This document shows, one piece after another, positions 1 to 11,545 of a DNA stretch of 64,000 nt. Each line of letters opens with the position of its first letter. The stretch's first letter is position 1. The stretch is from Anisodus tanguticus (Eukaryota > Streptophyta > Magnoliopsida > Solanales > Solanaceae): assembly GCA_034509755.1 (NCBI GenBank), contig CM067555.1, positions 3,666,142 to 3,730,141 of the forward strand. Direction: 5' to 3'. The notes under the pieces were generated by a model. That model made no database searches. It was given only the letters and a program-made list of their open reading frames with translations, and was not told the DNA's origin. Made by a program: the position numbers and the translations under genes.

Positions 1-1462
1 TGCAAATTTAAAAACGTCTCTTATAACAATTTATCTAGGAAAACTGTTAAAAGCACATTTATACATTTCTCTAATGTAATGAATAAAATCAGGAGAGGAA
101 TGAAATGAAAAAGGCAAACCCTCCACCGCAACTAATTTTGTCATATTTTCTCTATCTTTGTGTTTATCATATTTAGGACCAAAAATTCCCCCCGTCGTCG
201 GGTTAATTTGACCTTGTACTTGGTCGGGAACACTATGTGAACCTTGTCCCGACTCAGCTGTCACACCAGATTGTTTAGCCTGGTATTGATTCCACCTAGT
301 TGTGTGCTCACCTTGTACATGTCTTAATAAACCTTCCGTCCCACCTTGACCTTTTCCGGTTTTAAATTTATAAACATTTTTACAAATTTTACATCTAACT
401 ACTTGATTCTCTTTGTGCCTATCAAAAAAATTCCATGTAGCTGATTTTAATTTTTGTTGTGTGGGGCCTCGACTCATACTAGGGGAATATGAAGCATTTC
501 AGTTTCAGTTTGAGGCTGAGACTCAGTCTGAGCTTGAGCTTGAGGTGCACTAGTGAGTGTTTCATCTACATTATTGTCAAAATTAAAGTCTGGTTCAGAT
601 GCAGAATATACATCATCATCTAATGGTATATTATTAAAAAAAACATTTTCATCTATATGAGTGAAATCAATCAAATCATCGAGACTAGGAATATGATTAC
701 TAGAAGAAGTACCCTTACCCTTGTTACCCCTACTAAAAGAAGCACCCTTACCCTTAATCATACGTCCAAGGCGTTCCATTATAATTATGCAAATAAATAA
801 TTAAAGTAAATGAAATGAAGTGCGATAATTAAAATTAAGTAACAATAATAATTTAAAGAATGAACGAAGGTATCAAACGCCGACGTGTAATCGAGGTTGA
901 AAATTGAAACTTTGCTCGATGGATGATCATCAAGTTAGTTGCCAACTTCACTCCCAATTTTTGAACTTTGATACAAATGAGCAAAAAAAAATACTATTTA
1001 GTAGGCAATGCAGAATTGTAGAGAGATAAATTGAGAGATTAGAGAGATGGTAGGAAGATTTGTGAGAAAAATGAAGAGGAAAATGAGGTATTTATAGTTG
1101 AGAAATAGAGTTAAATGTAAATATACTAACTTAGGAGTTAAAAATAAATATTAAGGGGGTAGGGGGGGGGGGGGGGGGCAAAAATGACCGTTATAGCCGT
1201 TACACAACTGTCAAAATTGAAATTTGGCCGTTGTTGTAACGGTTATTTTTGCAAAGGAGGAGGGGGACTGACGGGGCGGGACGGGGGCGGGGCGAGGCAG
1301 AACGGGGTCGGGTTGGGGCGGGTCGGATCGGGATCGGGACGGGCGAGACGAGCCCAGGTCCCGTCCCGAGTTCGAACCCCGACACCAAAAAAATTTTGGG
1401 AGGGGATCGGTGTGGGGTGGGCGGATATCAGGATGATCCGGGTCGGGCCGACCGGCCCACTG
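1..1462 (-). mobile_element. hAT-superfamily DNA transposon, 5' portion (runs off the left edge)
   Basis: Read on the minus strand, the element begins at 1462 with CAGTGGGCCGGTCGG, a hAT-like CAGNG terminus. A very GC-rich subterminal stretch (about 1255-1460, repeats of GGGTCGG/GGGACGG type) follows, then a pair of opposed CCGTTA..TAACGG motifs near 1185-1250, a poly-G run at 1158-1178, and a transposase reading frame. The GC-rich block stands out against the AT-rich flanks, which agrees with subterminal repeats bound by hAT transposases. The 8-base target duplication would be 1463-1470, but the partner end lies outside the window, so it cannot be confirmed. Confidence 0.7.
31..779 (-). pseudogene. 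hAT transposase N-terminus with BED zinc finger, frameshifted
   Basis: Two minus-strand frames overlap by a few bases near 474-480. The upstream frame (from 779) has a basic, Gly/Lys-rich start and an acidic, Asp/Asn-rich middle. The downstream frame carries a BED-type zinc finger: a CKIC pair, then G-G-T-E-G-L-L-R-H and H..H spaced as in plant RICESLEEPER-like hAT transposases, preceded by W-N-F-F. A Gln/Gly linker and the start of the catalytic region follow before the window ends. The hand-over of frame in the overlap suggests a one-base deletion. A real short intron is possible but no splice sites stand out. The protein would bind the element ends in the nucleus. Confidence 0.7.
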
Positions 1463-1470
1463 ACCAGCCT

Positions 1471-2073
1471 TACTATTATCTAAAGAAAATGGGAGCCACT
1501 TACAGCAAAGCAATTATGTACATGTTTTTTTATTGAAAAATAATAATTATTGATTACAAAAAGGATAGCATAAAGTCAGGCATGACTTGGAACAAACTTT
1601 AGAATATATTGAGATAAGTGAAGATAGGAAGACGGTACTCACTAATTCTCATTGATGAATCAAATGGTGTTTATTTTAATTTCGAGTAAAATTAAGAAAT
1701 AAATTTTGAATATAACTCAATTTTAATTAAAGTTCCCACACTAAGTTAAAAAAATATAGACTAATACTTAATTTCAAAAACTACTTAGCTCAAATGGAGA
1801 GTATAATTAGTAGGTTCAATGGAATCCAGCACTCTCTTGACATGAAGTATGCATATATATGAAACATTATTAAAATTTCTAGAAATATTAAATTTTGAAC
1901 CCATTATAATTTCTAAAGTGTTAAGAGTTCAGTCGTAAAACATTAAGATCGACCCATCAAACTTAAATACTAATTTATGAAAATTATTTAAAATTATATT
2001 TATATATGAGGAGACAACAAATGTAAAAACTAACTCAGATCTGTCTTTGCACCAAATAAAACTAATCCATTTG
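1471..2073. other. AT-rich intergenic DNA, nothing recognised
   Basis: No long reading frame, inverted repeat or family signature is visible. The stretch is AT-rich with short homopolymer runs. Confidence 0.6.
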
Positions 2074-2078
2074 GTTAA

Positions 2079-2425
2079 TAATAAATAATAAATATTAAGC
2101 TTAACTCAACTCCAAAAGTTAATTCATGAAATGAGAATTGTCAAAGATCATACAAGGAAATCAAGTATCCACGTCCCACCCGATATGTAGGAACTCAGAA
2201 CACCTCACATGTTAAGGGCTAGACATAGATATCAGCGGAAAATATAAAAATTATGAGGCTCAACATCTGTTTAATCATGAATTGGAATGGGACTCTGATA
2301 CCATGATAAGAAAATTGATATTGAGCCTAACTCAATTCTAATAGGCATTTCATGTGATATGAGGATTGTCCACGATCATATAAAGAGACCAAATTACACC
2401 CACACATCGATGTGGGAACTCAACC
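2079..2425 (-). mobile_element. TRIM-like miniature LTR retrotransposon
   Basis: Two similar segments of roughly 120 bases (about 2085-2202 and 2304-2425) lie in the same orientation. Between them, read on the minus strand, TGGTATCAGAG at 2293-2303 matches the initiator-tRNA-Met primer-binding site used by many plant LTR elements, and it directly follows the right-hand repeat, as a PBS follows a 5' LTR. About 85 bases of non-coding interior separate PBS and 3' repeat. Flanking GTTAA at 2074-2078 and 2426-2430 could be the target duplication, although the expected TG/CA ends are degenerate. Size and lack of coding capacity fit a TRIM. Confidence 0.55.
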
Positions 2426-2471
2426 GTTAATTCCGTCATAAATTAAGGTGAGAACATGTGCTAATTAACTA

Positions 2472-2728
2472 CTCGCTCTGGTACATTTTAGTTGTCGTGC
2501 TTTCTAAAAATAACTAGTCCAAAATAACTGTCATTTTACAAAATTAAAATATAATTAATTATGAATTTTCACCGTTAACCTTACTCAAAAAGATTAATGT
2601 GGTGAAAAAGAAAGTAGTATTAATTGAGATTAAATAAATAAGAATAATTTAGTCAAATTCTCATCTTATTTAATATTTTTAAGAGGCTTGCAAAAGAAAA
2701 ACATGACAATAAAATGGTTTGTAATGAG
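2472..2728. mobile_element. Stowaway-like MITE (Tc1/mariner type)
   Basis: The ends are CTCGCTCTGGTACATTTTAG on the left and, inverted, CTCATTACAAACCATTTTAT on the right. TA dinucleotides sit immediately outside both ends (2470-2471 and 2729-2730). The 257-base AT-rich interior has no reading frame. CTC..GT terminal inverted repeats with a TA target are the hallmark of Stowaway MITEs. Confidence 0.65.
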
Positions 2729-2730
2729 TA

Positions 2731-4712
2731 TAATTTAGTGATAAGAGTGAATATGAAGTTATGAACACATATATATATGTGTGTATTTTTAGAGTTGGTG
2801 TAAACATCAGATACAACTAATATTCTACAACAATAAACTTAAATAGTATAGGAACAATTTATAATATTGTAGGTTTATTTTATTTTATTTCATGGTTAAA
2901 ATACTGTAGGTTTAGGTACACAACACAAGCATCCAGCAAACACTACCTTATTTTAATTAATTAGGTCATAATATTGGTCTTTGACTACCCTATGGAAAAG
3001 GCATGCTTTTGAGCGTTTTTTCCTCTTAGCATTTTTTAAATTTGTGGGATGGATTTTGCAAGATGAGATCATGTTTTTCAATAATAAAGGCCACGCATGT
3101 ACTGATCACGCCCAACTCTAGTTCTAAAAAGAATAAGTGATCGCTACAAATATAATTTGGTCTAAAAGTTCGGAGTCAAATCCCACAGAAAATTAACGTT
3201 AGCTATAACTATTCAATATTACTAAGAAAATAAGTTCGAACAATATTCTGAATTATAAAGATTAAGATTTTTATTTGAAACTACTTCACTAATAAATAAT
3301 AAAATAATAAAATTATCAACTAAAGAGGACGAAGTTGGAAATAAGATTAATGAGGCCTAGGATTATGATTTCCCCAGTTATTGGAATCCTTCTCGCTACG
3401 TTATATATAATCTCGCCGATTTTTTCTCTATTAATCGTGATCACTCAACTTATCGTAATTCTCTCTTGAGCAATCACAATAATTTACTAGACGTATTCTT
3501 TCGAATTACTTTAGCTAGCAATTTCTCACCGCTCACTATGACCACGTCAAAGCTTCGTCATCTCTAATCCCGCTTTTAAACCCACAATATTGATCTCTCG
3601 TATACCTAGCAAGTGGCGTTGTTCAACAACAACCTAAATATGAATTCTCTCTCGAGAAACACATAATAAATAGGCACAACTAATCGATGGTCATTCAATC
3701 AACTGAAATAAGCATATAGTTCAACAAGTAGAGAAATTCAAAGGCTTAATTGTATTAAAATGTAACAAAAATAAAAAATTCATCCAACAATTGGTTCCAT
3801 CAAAATCCTATATAGAGAATTAGCTACTCATAAAAGTATGTGAAAACACAATACTAAAATTCATAACAAACAATAGAAAATAGGAAGAAGAAAGAAAAAA
3901 ATCATTGCTGAATCTTTCTCCCTACTCCGCGATGACTCCTTGCTCTCTTGGATTGAATCCCCCAAAATAATGTGTCGTAAGATGTATTTATATGACCTAG
4001 AATGTGTAGAGAATCAAATAAACCAATTAACATTCGTCTAGAAGACTTTCCTTGGCTCGCTAGAACTCTTGCTTCGCGAGGATTACAGGCGAGCCCAGCC
4101 AGCTATAAATTTTCTCTTGTTTCTTGGCTCGTCTATGGGCTCGCCTAGGCGAGGATGTTGACGAGCCCTCTCAGGCATATTTTTATCCTGGCTCGTCAAC
4201 TTCCTTGCCTTTTCCTTCGCTTCGTTGTTTTGTTCGAGGGCTAAACTTCTTGGATCGTCAAGCTGCTCGCAAGGCGAGCATGATAGGCAAGCTCAACCAT
4301 TTTCTGATATTTATTTTCTTATCTAAACTTGCATCAAATAAACTCTTTTCCAATCGGTTTCGTCCAACAATCTTCCTATACATACAAAACACGTAATAAA
4401 CTCAAAGCAATATAATTTGTACTCAAAAGACGATAAAGTACTAAGAAGTGAGGCAAAATAATGATTAAATATATGCATTTTTTATCGAACATCATGTACC
4501 TACATAAACAATATCTAGTGATATAAATTTAATTAAAACTTTTAAAAAGTATGTTATATATGTTTATCCTAATTCTTAATTTCAAATCATGCTTTGCTGA
4601 CTCCGTACATGTTTGTCTTATGTATTTAAATTATTTATAAAAGTTTTAGCACTGCACGACTAATTTCCATTACGGTAGGCTTACGAGATGACTTTATGTA
4701 ATAATTTAATCA
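2731..4712. other. Intergenic DNA with a GCTCG-rich patch
   Basis: AT-rich throughout except about 4050-4290, which repeats GGCTCG / GGCGAGC words (for example at 4125-4170 and 4263-4280), so short self-complementary stretches are likely. I recognise no coding region; the 90-codon frame at 4124-4396 is a by-product of the GC-rich patch. The segment about 3300-4030 resembles decayed transcribed or retroelement DNA but carries no motif I can name. Confidence 0.4.
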
Positions 4713-4721
4713 TATATTCTT

Positions 4722-5857
4722 CGGAGAAGGGTCAAAAATGACATTAACGTATTAGAAATGTTTTAAAAATGCACTCCTTCCACCTATTGAATCGAATTTG
4801 TCCTTTCCTTCCACCTATTTGGATAAAAAATGTCCTTAGCGTATTAGAAATGACTCAAAAATGCTCTTTTCCACTTAGTAGATCAAATTTATCCATGATA
4901 TTATTTTTATATTTAAGTTATCTCTTTTATTAATGACATAATTATATGACAGTTAATTAAATTTTAATTAAACATGCGGCCTCTTTTAATCGTATTTGTA
5001 GCACAATTAGTTTGTTTCGAAAATATATATATCCTCACTTCCATCACATAACATTTTGTTAATTTTCTTCTATCTTAATTGTTTAAATTTTATTAAAGTA
5101 GATTGATAAATGTTACAGGATATCTCGATTGGTTTAATGTGTGAAAAATAGTTTTTTGTTCCGGTATATAAAAATTGTTTAAGGTTTCAGTTCGATTAAT
5201 TTGAATATAGACTATAAAAAAATAAATGGGTCGTGGGATTTGTCAAACAAATTTTGAATTAAAAGAAAATTTGGTACATATCACAACATGTAACTCAGTT
5301 TACCCAAATACTCATTTTATTTTGTTAATCTACATGTACTAATTAGAAAAGGGTGAAATTGAGTACCCTTGCTCTTGACTGCCAACACAAAAAAAGAAGT
5401 CATTTTCTTTCGTTTTATTCTAGCCTACTGTACTTATTAATACAAGATTTTATTTATGCATAGAAATGTACGAGTGATATCTGCCAAACTCTTGGTGCAA
5501 TTTCAATAATTCACTTAACAAAATTAAGTAAAATAATCTCCATAAGATGCATACGTTGTTTAACGTATAAATAATATAATGAGACTACTATAAAAACATT
5601 GAACGCCACATGTTTAATTAAAATTTAATTAAATTTCATATAATTGTGTCTTTAATAAAAGAAATAATTTAAATAGAAAAAAATATTAGAGATAAATTTG
5701 ATCTAATAAGTGGAAAACGGCATTTTTGAGCCATTTCTAATGTGTTAAGGACATTTTTTATCCAAATAGATGGAAGAAAGTGCAAATTTGATCCAATAGG
5801 TGAAAAGAAAGTATTTTTGAACCATTTCTAATACAGGGTATTTTTGATCCTTTTCCG
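4722..5857. mobile_element. Non-autonomous Mutator-like element (MULE-type MITE) with long TIRs
   Basis: The left end (CGGAGAAGGGTCAAAAATG from 4722) and the inverted right end (CGGAAAAGGATCAAAAATAC from 5857) begin inverted repeats that can be followed for roughly 270 bases, to about 4990 and 5590. Flanking nonamers TATATTCTT (4713-4721) and TTTATTCTT (5858-5866) differ at one base, fitting the 9-base target duplication of Mutator-like elements. The interior is AT-rich without a transposase. A similar terminus (GACCCTTTTCCG) occurs alone near 18957-18968. Confidence 0.7.
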
Positions 5858-5866
5858 TTTATTCTT

Positions 5867-6399
5867 TTAGCATATGAACCAAGTAAATGAGACACTCTTA
5901 TGTTCCTTAAATGTCTCTTCTAAAAAACATATGTATCTGTCTGCATGACTACAAGAATTTTAAGTCAATAAATACAAATTCACACTGAATTCATTGCTCA
6001 AATAATGCACAATGCCTTAATACAAATCTATATTTTAAAAATGCAATTCGATCAACGGAATTAGGAGTGGCAAAACTGCTCCATATAAATATAACCCGTC
6101 TTTTTTTTTATCATATAAATATAACCCGTTCAACCTGTTCAAATTTAAATAGATTAATGATCAGCTCATTTATTAACTCCTTCATTCAATCAATCCACCC
6201 ATTGACACTTTAATTCCGGATGAACAACAATTGTGGATCGGATTGAAATTTTCACCATTGGCTGAGATGCATGGTTCGACACCTACGAATGATTGTCAGA
6301 AGTTTATCTTTTTTCATACAATAAAAAAGAATAAAAAATAGTCTATAATATCGCTTAAGTTTATCAGAAAAAGAAACATCATATCGTTAAGCACATTTT
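5867..6399. other. AT-rich spacer, nothing recognised
   Basis: No credible reading frame, repeat boundary or regulatory motif is visible between the MULE-type MITE and the Copia 5' LTR. Confidence 0.6.
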
Positions 6400-6404
6400 C
6401 TTAT

Positions 6405-6709
6405 TGAAAGTATACCGTGATATACACGGCATATACAATGTCTTGTGTATACCGTGTATATTACGGAAACACAAAACAATTTGGACAATATTCATTTGTG
6501 ATATACCTGCCTAGTATATCACGATTTTGAGCTAGTTTTGGTAATAGGTTTTTGTATATAATTAGCATTGTACAATTACCATAATTGTAGAATTATTGTA
6601 CAAATAGAATAGGGTTTTGGGAGTAGAATAGGAATAGGATTTTCCATATTATGGAAATTGTATATATACTCATTCATTAATGAAAATAATCAAGGGGTTA
6701 TTTCTTTCA
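6405..6709 (+). repeat. 5' LTR of Copia-1
   Basis: 305 bases, TGAAAG...CTTTCA, matching 11223-11540. It contains an imperfect palindromic GTGTATACCGTGTATA region near the start and a TATA-like TTGTATATATACTC at about 6658-6671 that could serve as the element promoter. Confidence 0.93.
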
Positions 6710-6880
6710 TGTCAGAAGTCTAGGACTAAAATATTTCCGCTACTCTCCCGACTTTGCTCTCGGTTCCGACCACCCTTCTCGGCCGAGCCTGCCTCAAAAT
6801 TCATGCCCCTTCTCGGATTTTGTGACAATTTTACATCCTCTCTTCCCAAATTTTCTTCCCAATCCCTTTGGTATTTCGTT

Positions 6881-7940
6881 ATGTCGACGTCAAAGAACCA
6901 ATTTCATCCTGCTCTTACTGTTTCTAACATCAAGAACAACATCCTTATTGTTCTTGAGATGAAAAACATCCAATATGCAATTGATTGAAGTCCTCCATCA
7001 CATAATTCCTCCTGATATCCCTCCTCCTGCGAAGGATCCTCAGTTATGGATTACTCTTGATGCTACAGTCCTTCAGTGGATTTACTCCACTATTTCTACC
7101 GACCTCCTACAGACGATCATTGAACCAGACATTACGGCTATGGCTACCTGGAATAGAATGCGTGATATATTCTAGGATAACCAACATTCTCGTACTGTCA
7201 CCCTTGAGCAGGAATTTTCCCAAGTCAGCATGGAAGATTTCCCAACTGTTTCAGCTTATTGTAAACGGCTCAAAGAATTAGCGAACCAACTCCGTAACGT
7301 CGGAGCTCCTGTTACCAATAATCGTCTTGTTTTACAAATGGTTGCACGCCTATCTGAGGCCTATAATGGCGTTGGGACTCTCCTCCATCAAAGTAATCCA
7401 CTTTCACCTTTTTATCAAGCCCGTTCAATGCTTACGTTAAAGAAGCCGACTTGGCCAAAAAGGCGGCTACCGACGCTAGTCTTGTGGTGATGATGACGTC
7501 TTCCGATAATTCGCAAGGTTTTGTTGCTAATTCGGGCCAAAACCGTTACTCACGGTGGAGACAAGAAGAATCGGAAAAATAATGACAAAAATTGCGGTGG
7601 CAATCGTGGTAGTACCGGTGGTGGTAGGGGAGGCCAAAACAGTAGCGGTGGGACTCGACACGGTGGCAGTGGGCCGCAGCCCAACTGGTCCCAGCCATGG
7701 ACTCCCTGGCAGTGGGGCTGGGCCGTTGGTAGTGGCCCAAGAGCCCCTAATTTCTCGCTTCTGCGTACCCCGGGCAGTGGGCCTCTCAGTCTCAACAGCT
7801 TTTCAGGCCCAATTTTTCACAGTCTAGTGGGTTTCGGAACACTGCTGGGCATGGACAGCAAGGAGGCCTGCTTGGGCCTCGGCCCCCACAAGCTTACCAT
7901 GCTACGAGCCCTAATCCCATCCCGACTCGACAGATATTGA
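6881..7940 (+). pseudogene. Copia-1 gag (UBN2/Retrotran_gag_2 type), interrupted
   Basis: The likely start is ATG 6881 (MSTSKNQFHPALTVSNIKNN), the N-terminal pattern of plant Copia Gag. The region continues with W-I-T-L-D-A-T-V-L-Q-W-I-Y and, after a TAG stop near 7173 and a frame change, [15 protein letters not shown], typical of the UBN2 capsid domain. A Gly/Ser/Gln-rich tail follows to about 7900. It would form the particle shell. No intact CCHC zinc knuckle is apparent. Several frame shifts make it non-functional. Confidence 0.8.
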
Positions 7941-8263
7941 GGCCGAAATGCATACACTGTGATTAAATCCTCCAGACGCGAATTGGTACATGGACACCAG
8001 CGCCACTTCTCACATGACGTCCGACCAACGTACACTCTCGTCTTATTCCAATTTGAGCAAAAATTATGGCATAATTGTTGGCAATGACAACTCAATTCTA
8101 ATTCGTGGTTACGGTCATACAACTTTGTCTCTCCCCCCCCCCCCCCTATCAACCTCTTGTCTTGAAAAACGCCATTCATGCCCCTAACTTAATTAAAAAT
8201 TTGGTGTATGTCCGTAAATTCACCACTGATAATTGAGTTTCTTTTAATTTTGATCCTTTTGGA

Positions 8264-9477
8264 TTTTCTGTGAAGTACTTCAAGACGGAGATACCTCTTA
8301 TGAGATATAATAGTAGGGGAGATCTTTATACTATCACGCCCACATCTAGTCTCTCGAGTCAAGCCTTGCCATCTACTTTTGCAGCTCTAGCTCCTTCCTT
8401 ATGGCATGCACGTTTGGATCACCCTAGGTCGTCCATTATTTCTTCTTTGCGTAAAACGTATTTTATTTCTTCTTTGCATAAACGTATTTTATTTCTTATA
8501 AGGGTACGCGTAGTACTCCAATTTGTCATTCTTGTCTTTTAGGAAAATATGTTAGATTACCATTTGTAGCCTCTACTTCTCATAATTTGATTCCTTTTGA
8601 TATTATTCATCGCTATTTATGGACCTCTCGCGTTCTCAGTTCTATGGACCATCGTTATTATGTTCTATTTTGGATGATTATTCTAATATTTTATGGAACT
8701 TCTCGTTAGCAAAAAAATCACAAGTTTTTTTCACATTCTTAAAATTTAGAGCATTCATCCTTACCCAATTCGAATGAGATATCAAAAATACTCAATGTGA
8801 TAATGGCTTATTTCGGGATTTTTGTGCTACTAATGGCATAGTTTTTCGTTTCTCTTGTCCTCATACGTCCTCACAAAATGGGAAAGCCGAACGAAAAAAT
8901 TCATACCATTAATAATATTGTCCGAACTTTATTGGTCCATGCTTCCGTACCCCCTTCCTTTTGGCATCATGCTCTACAAATGACTACTTATCTTCTTAAC
9001 ATACTTCCTACCAAAGGATTGACATATTCATCACCTCTTAAAGTCCTCTATCATAAGAATCCTTCATATTCACATCTTAGGGTCTTTGGGTGCTTATGTT
9101 ATCCACTATTTTCGTCAACTACAATTAATAAACTTCAAGCCCGTTCTACCGCTTGTATGTTTTTGGGTTATCTATCCAATCATCGTGATTACAAATGTTT
9201 TGATTTATCATCTAATAAAATCATAATTAGTGGCCATGTTATATTTTATGAAACCCAATTTCCGTTTGCTAAAGTAAGTAGTCCCGGGCCAAGTACGTAT
9301 AATTTTTTAGATGACGAGATCTTCTCGTATATTATCTACCATTTATCGGACTTGTCCGCACCCACAATCCGCCAGTGGGCCCACTGCCCGCTGGACCTAT
9401 TATTCCGTCACATCTACCCAGTGGGCCAGACACTCGGCCCAGTACCGATCTCGGTACTGTTCCAGTGGTCCAGCTGA
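8264..9477 (+). pseudogene. Copia-1 GAG-pre-integrase and integrase, degenerate
   Basis: The FDPFGFSVKYF motif near 8250-8280 and LWHARLDHPR near 8400 mark the GAG-pre-integrase region. Its HHCC zinc finger is incomplete after an internal duplication of the ATTTCTTCTTTGC segment near 8460. The integrase core is frayed; its end is recognisable from 8878 (GKPNEKIHTINNIVRTLL, then FWHHALQMTTYLLN and HLRVFGCLCYPLF, then FLGYLSNHRDYKCFD). A poly-C run near 8132-8145 disturbs the frame upstream. The last part is a variable Pro-rich linker leading to the reverse transcriptase. Confidence 0.8.
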
Positions 9478-9679
9478 CTGTCCCTGTTTCTATCCTAGCG
9501 TCAATTTCCAGTGTTGGGCTAGCAGGCCCACTGCCTGCCTTGGCAATCCGTCACCCATCCGAATTTTTCCCAAAATCCACCCAATTCTCCCCAGAGTCAT
9601 AGACCGGTCACTCGTAGTCAACGGGGTATTTTTAAACCAGAAATACATTTTAATCTTAATTCTAATGTTCTTAAATCCC

Positions 9680-11160
9680 CTACCCCGTAACCCAGTGTCT
9701 GCCTTGAATGACCCGAATTGGAAATTGGCTATGAACGAAGAATATGATGCTCTTATTGATAATAAGACGTGGGAGTTGGTGCCCCATCCTTATGGTGTTA
9801 ATATTATTCGGTCTATGTTGATTTTTACTTATAAAGATAATTCTGATGGTTCTTTTGCGCGACATAAGACTCGTCTTGTAGGTGATGGTAAAACTCAGCA
9901 GGTTGGCGTGGATTGTGGTGAGACATTTAGTCCGGCGCTCAAACCGGCTACCATTCGCAATGTTCTCAGTCTGGCTCTTTCAAAAGCACGTCATATTCAT
10001 CAGTTGGATGTGAAGAATGCTTTCTTACATGGTGATCTTAAAGAGACCGTTTAGATGCATCAACCCTTGGGTTTTCGAGACCCCAAATATCTTGATCATG
10101 TCTGTTTATTGAAAAAGTTCTTGTATAGGCTTAAGCAAGCCCCACGGGCTTGGTATAAGAGATTTGCATACTATGTTTCGTCTATTAGGTTTTCTCACAG
10201 CAGGTTTGATAATTCATTGTTCATATATCGTCGTGGTACTTCCCTGGCTTATATTCTGTTATATGTGGATGATATTATCTTGATTGCCTCTTCTGATGTG
10301 TTGCGGAAGTCTATCCTGACAATGCTCAGTTCTGAGTTTGCTATGAAAGACTTGGGGCCCTTGAGTTACTTCTTGGGGATTGATGTCACTCGTCATGCAT
10401 GTGAGTTATTCTTATCACAACAGAAGTATACCGCTGAGATCATTGAGCGAGCTGGTATGTCCTCGTGTAAGTCTATTTCTACTCCAGTTGATACTAAGCC
10501 CAAGCTGGGTGTTGCGGCTGACTCACCTTACAAGGATCCCACCCACTATCAGAGTCTTGTTGGCGCACTTCAATAACTTACTTTCACGAGACCGGATATT
10601 ACGTATGTCGTACAACAGGTGTGTTTGTTTATGCATGATCCCAGGGTTGAGCACATGAATGCGCTAAAATGCATTATTCGATTCATCCAGGGAACAGTTG
10701 ACTATGGCTTACATTTATATCCATCATCGACGTCTACACTTGTCTCGTTTACAGATGCTGATTGGGGTGGCTTTCCAGATACCAGACGCTCCACATCCAG
10801 TTATTGCATGTTTCTTGGTGATAACTTGGTCTCATGGTTTGCAAAGCGCCAGTCTACAGTATCACGCTCCAGGGCAGAGGCCGAGTATCGAGGAGTAGCC
10901 AATGTGGTTTCTGAATCATGTTGGTTACGTAATCTTCTTCTAGAGCTTCATTGTCCCATTCAGAAAACTACTTTGGTTTATTGTGATAATATTAGTGCCA
11001 TCTATCTTTCTGGTAATCCTGTTCAACATCAACGCACTAAACATATCGAGATGGATATCCACTTCGTTCGATAAAAGGTAGCTCGTGGACAAGTACGCGT
11101 CTTACATGTCCCTTCTAGGTACCAAATTGCCGACATCTTTACTAAGGGTCTTCCCTCGGT
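9680..11160 (+). pseudogene. Copia-1 reverse transcriptase and RNase H, with nonsense mutations
   Basis: The RT starts near 9690 (NPVSALNDPNWKLAMNEEYD), then [12 protein letters not shown] and the catalytic box LLYVDDIIL at about 10258-10284. RNase H follows with YTDADW-like FTDADWGG (about 10750), SRAEAEYRG (about 10870) and the terminal region to about 11160. In-frame stops interrupt at 10052-10054, 10574-10576 and 11072-11074, each where related copies have a sense codon. No single long polyprotein can be made, so the copy would depend on proteins from elsewhere. Confidence 0.88.
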
Positions 11161-11222
11161 TCTGTTTGAAGATTTTAGGGACAGTCTCAGCGTACGACAA
11201 CCGTCTGCTATGACTGCAGGGG

Positions 11223-11540
11223 TGAAAGTATACCGTGATATAATGGTATACACGACATATACAATGTCTTGTGTATACCGTGTATATCACGGAAACAAAG
11301 CAATTTGGACAATATTCGTCCGTGATATACCTGCCTAGTATATCACAGTTTTGAACTAGTTTTGGTAATAGGTTTTTGTATATAATTAGCATTGTACACT
11401 TACCATAATTGTAGAATTATTGTACAAATAGAATAGGGTTTTGGGAGTAGAATAGGAATAAAAATTTTCATATTATGAAAATTGTAAATTATATATATAC
11501 TCATTCATTAATAAAAATAATAAAGGAATTATTTCTTTCA
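11223..11540 (+). repeat. 3' LTR of Copia-1
   Basis: 318 bases, directly repeated from the 5' LTR with indels, among them about ten extra bases near 11240 and a few near 11490. It is preceded by the polypurine tract and followed by CCTAT. Confidence 0.93.
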
Positions 11541-11545
11541 CCTAT

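Larger units (their letters stand above)
6405..11540 (+). mobile_element. Ty1/Copia LTR retrotransposon (Copia-1), both LTRs, coding region dead
   Basis: A 5.1 kb element with direct LTRs, each starting TGAAAG and ending CTTTCA. The flanks CTTAT (6400-6404) and CCTAT (11541-11545) differ by one base and are probably the 5-base target duplication. Inside, in Copia order, are gag, GAG-pre-integrase and integrase, reverse transcriptase and RNase H, broken by stops and frame changes. The PBS position (from 6710) reads TGTCAGAAGTCTAGG, a degraded form of the usual tRNA-Met PBS. The polypurine tract is GCAGGGG just before 11223. The LTRs differ by several indels and substitutions, so this is not a recent insertion. 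Confidence 0.93.

Noticed and set aside
1184..1536. Overlapping 60-100 codon frames on both strands in GC-rich DNA
   Set aside because: They are low-complexity Gly/Arg/Pro frames produced by the GC-rich hAT terminus; no protein family fits.
2290..2303. tRNA-like word CTCTGATACCA
   Set aside because: It is the complement of a retrotransposon primer-binding site, not part of a tRNA gene; no cloverleaf surrounds it.
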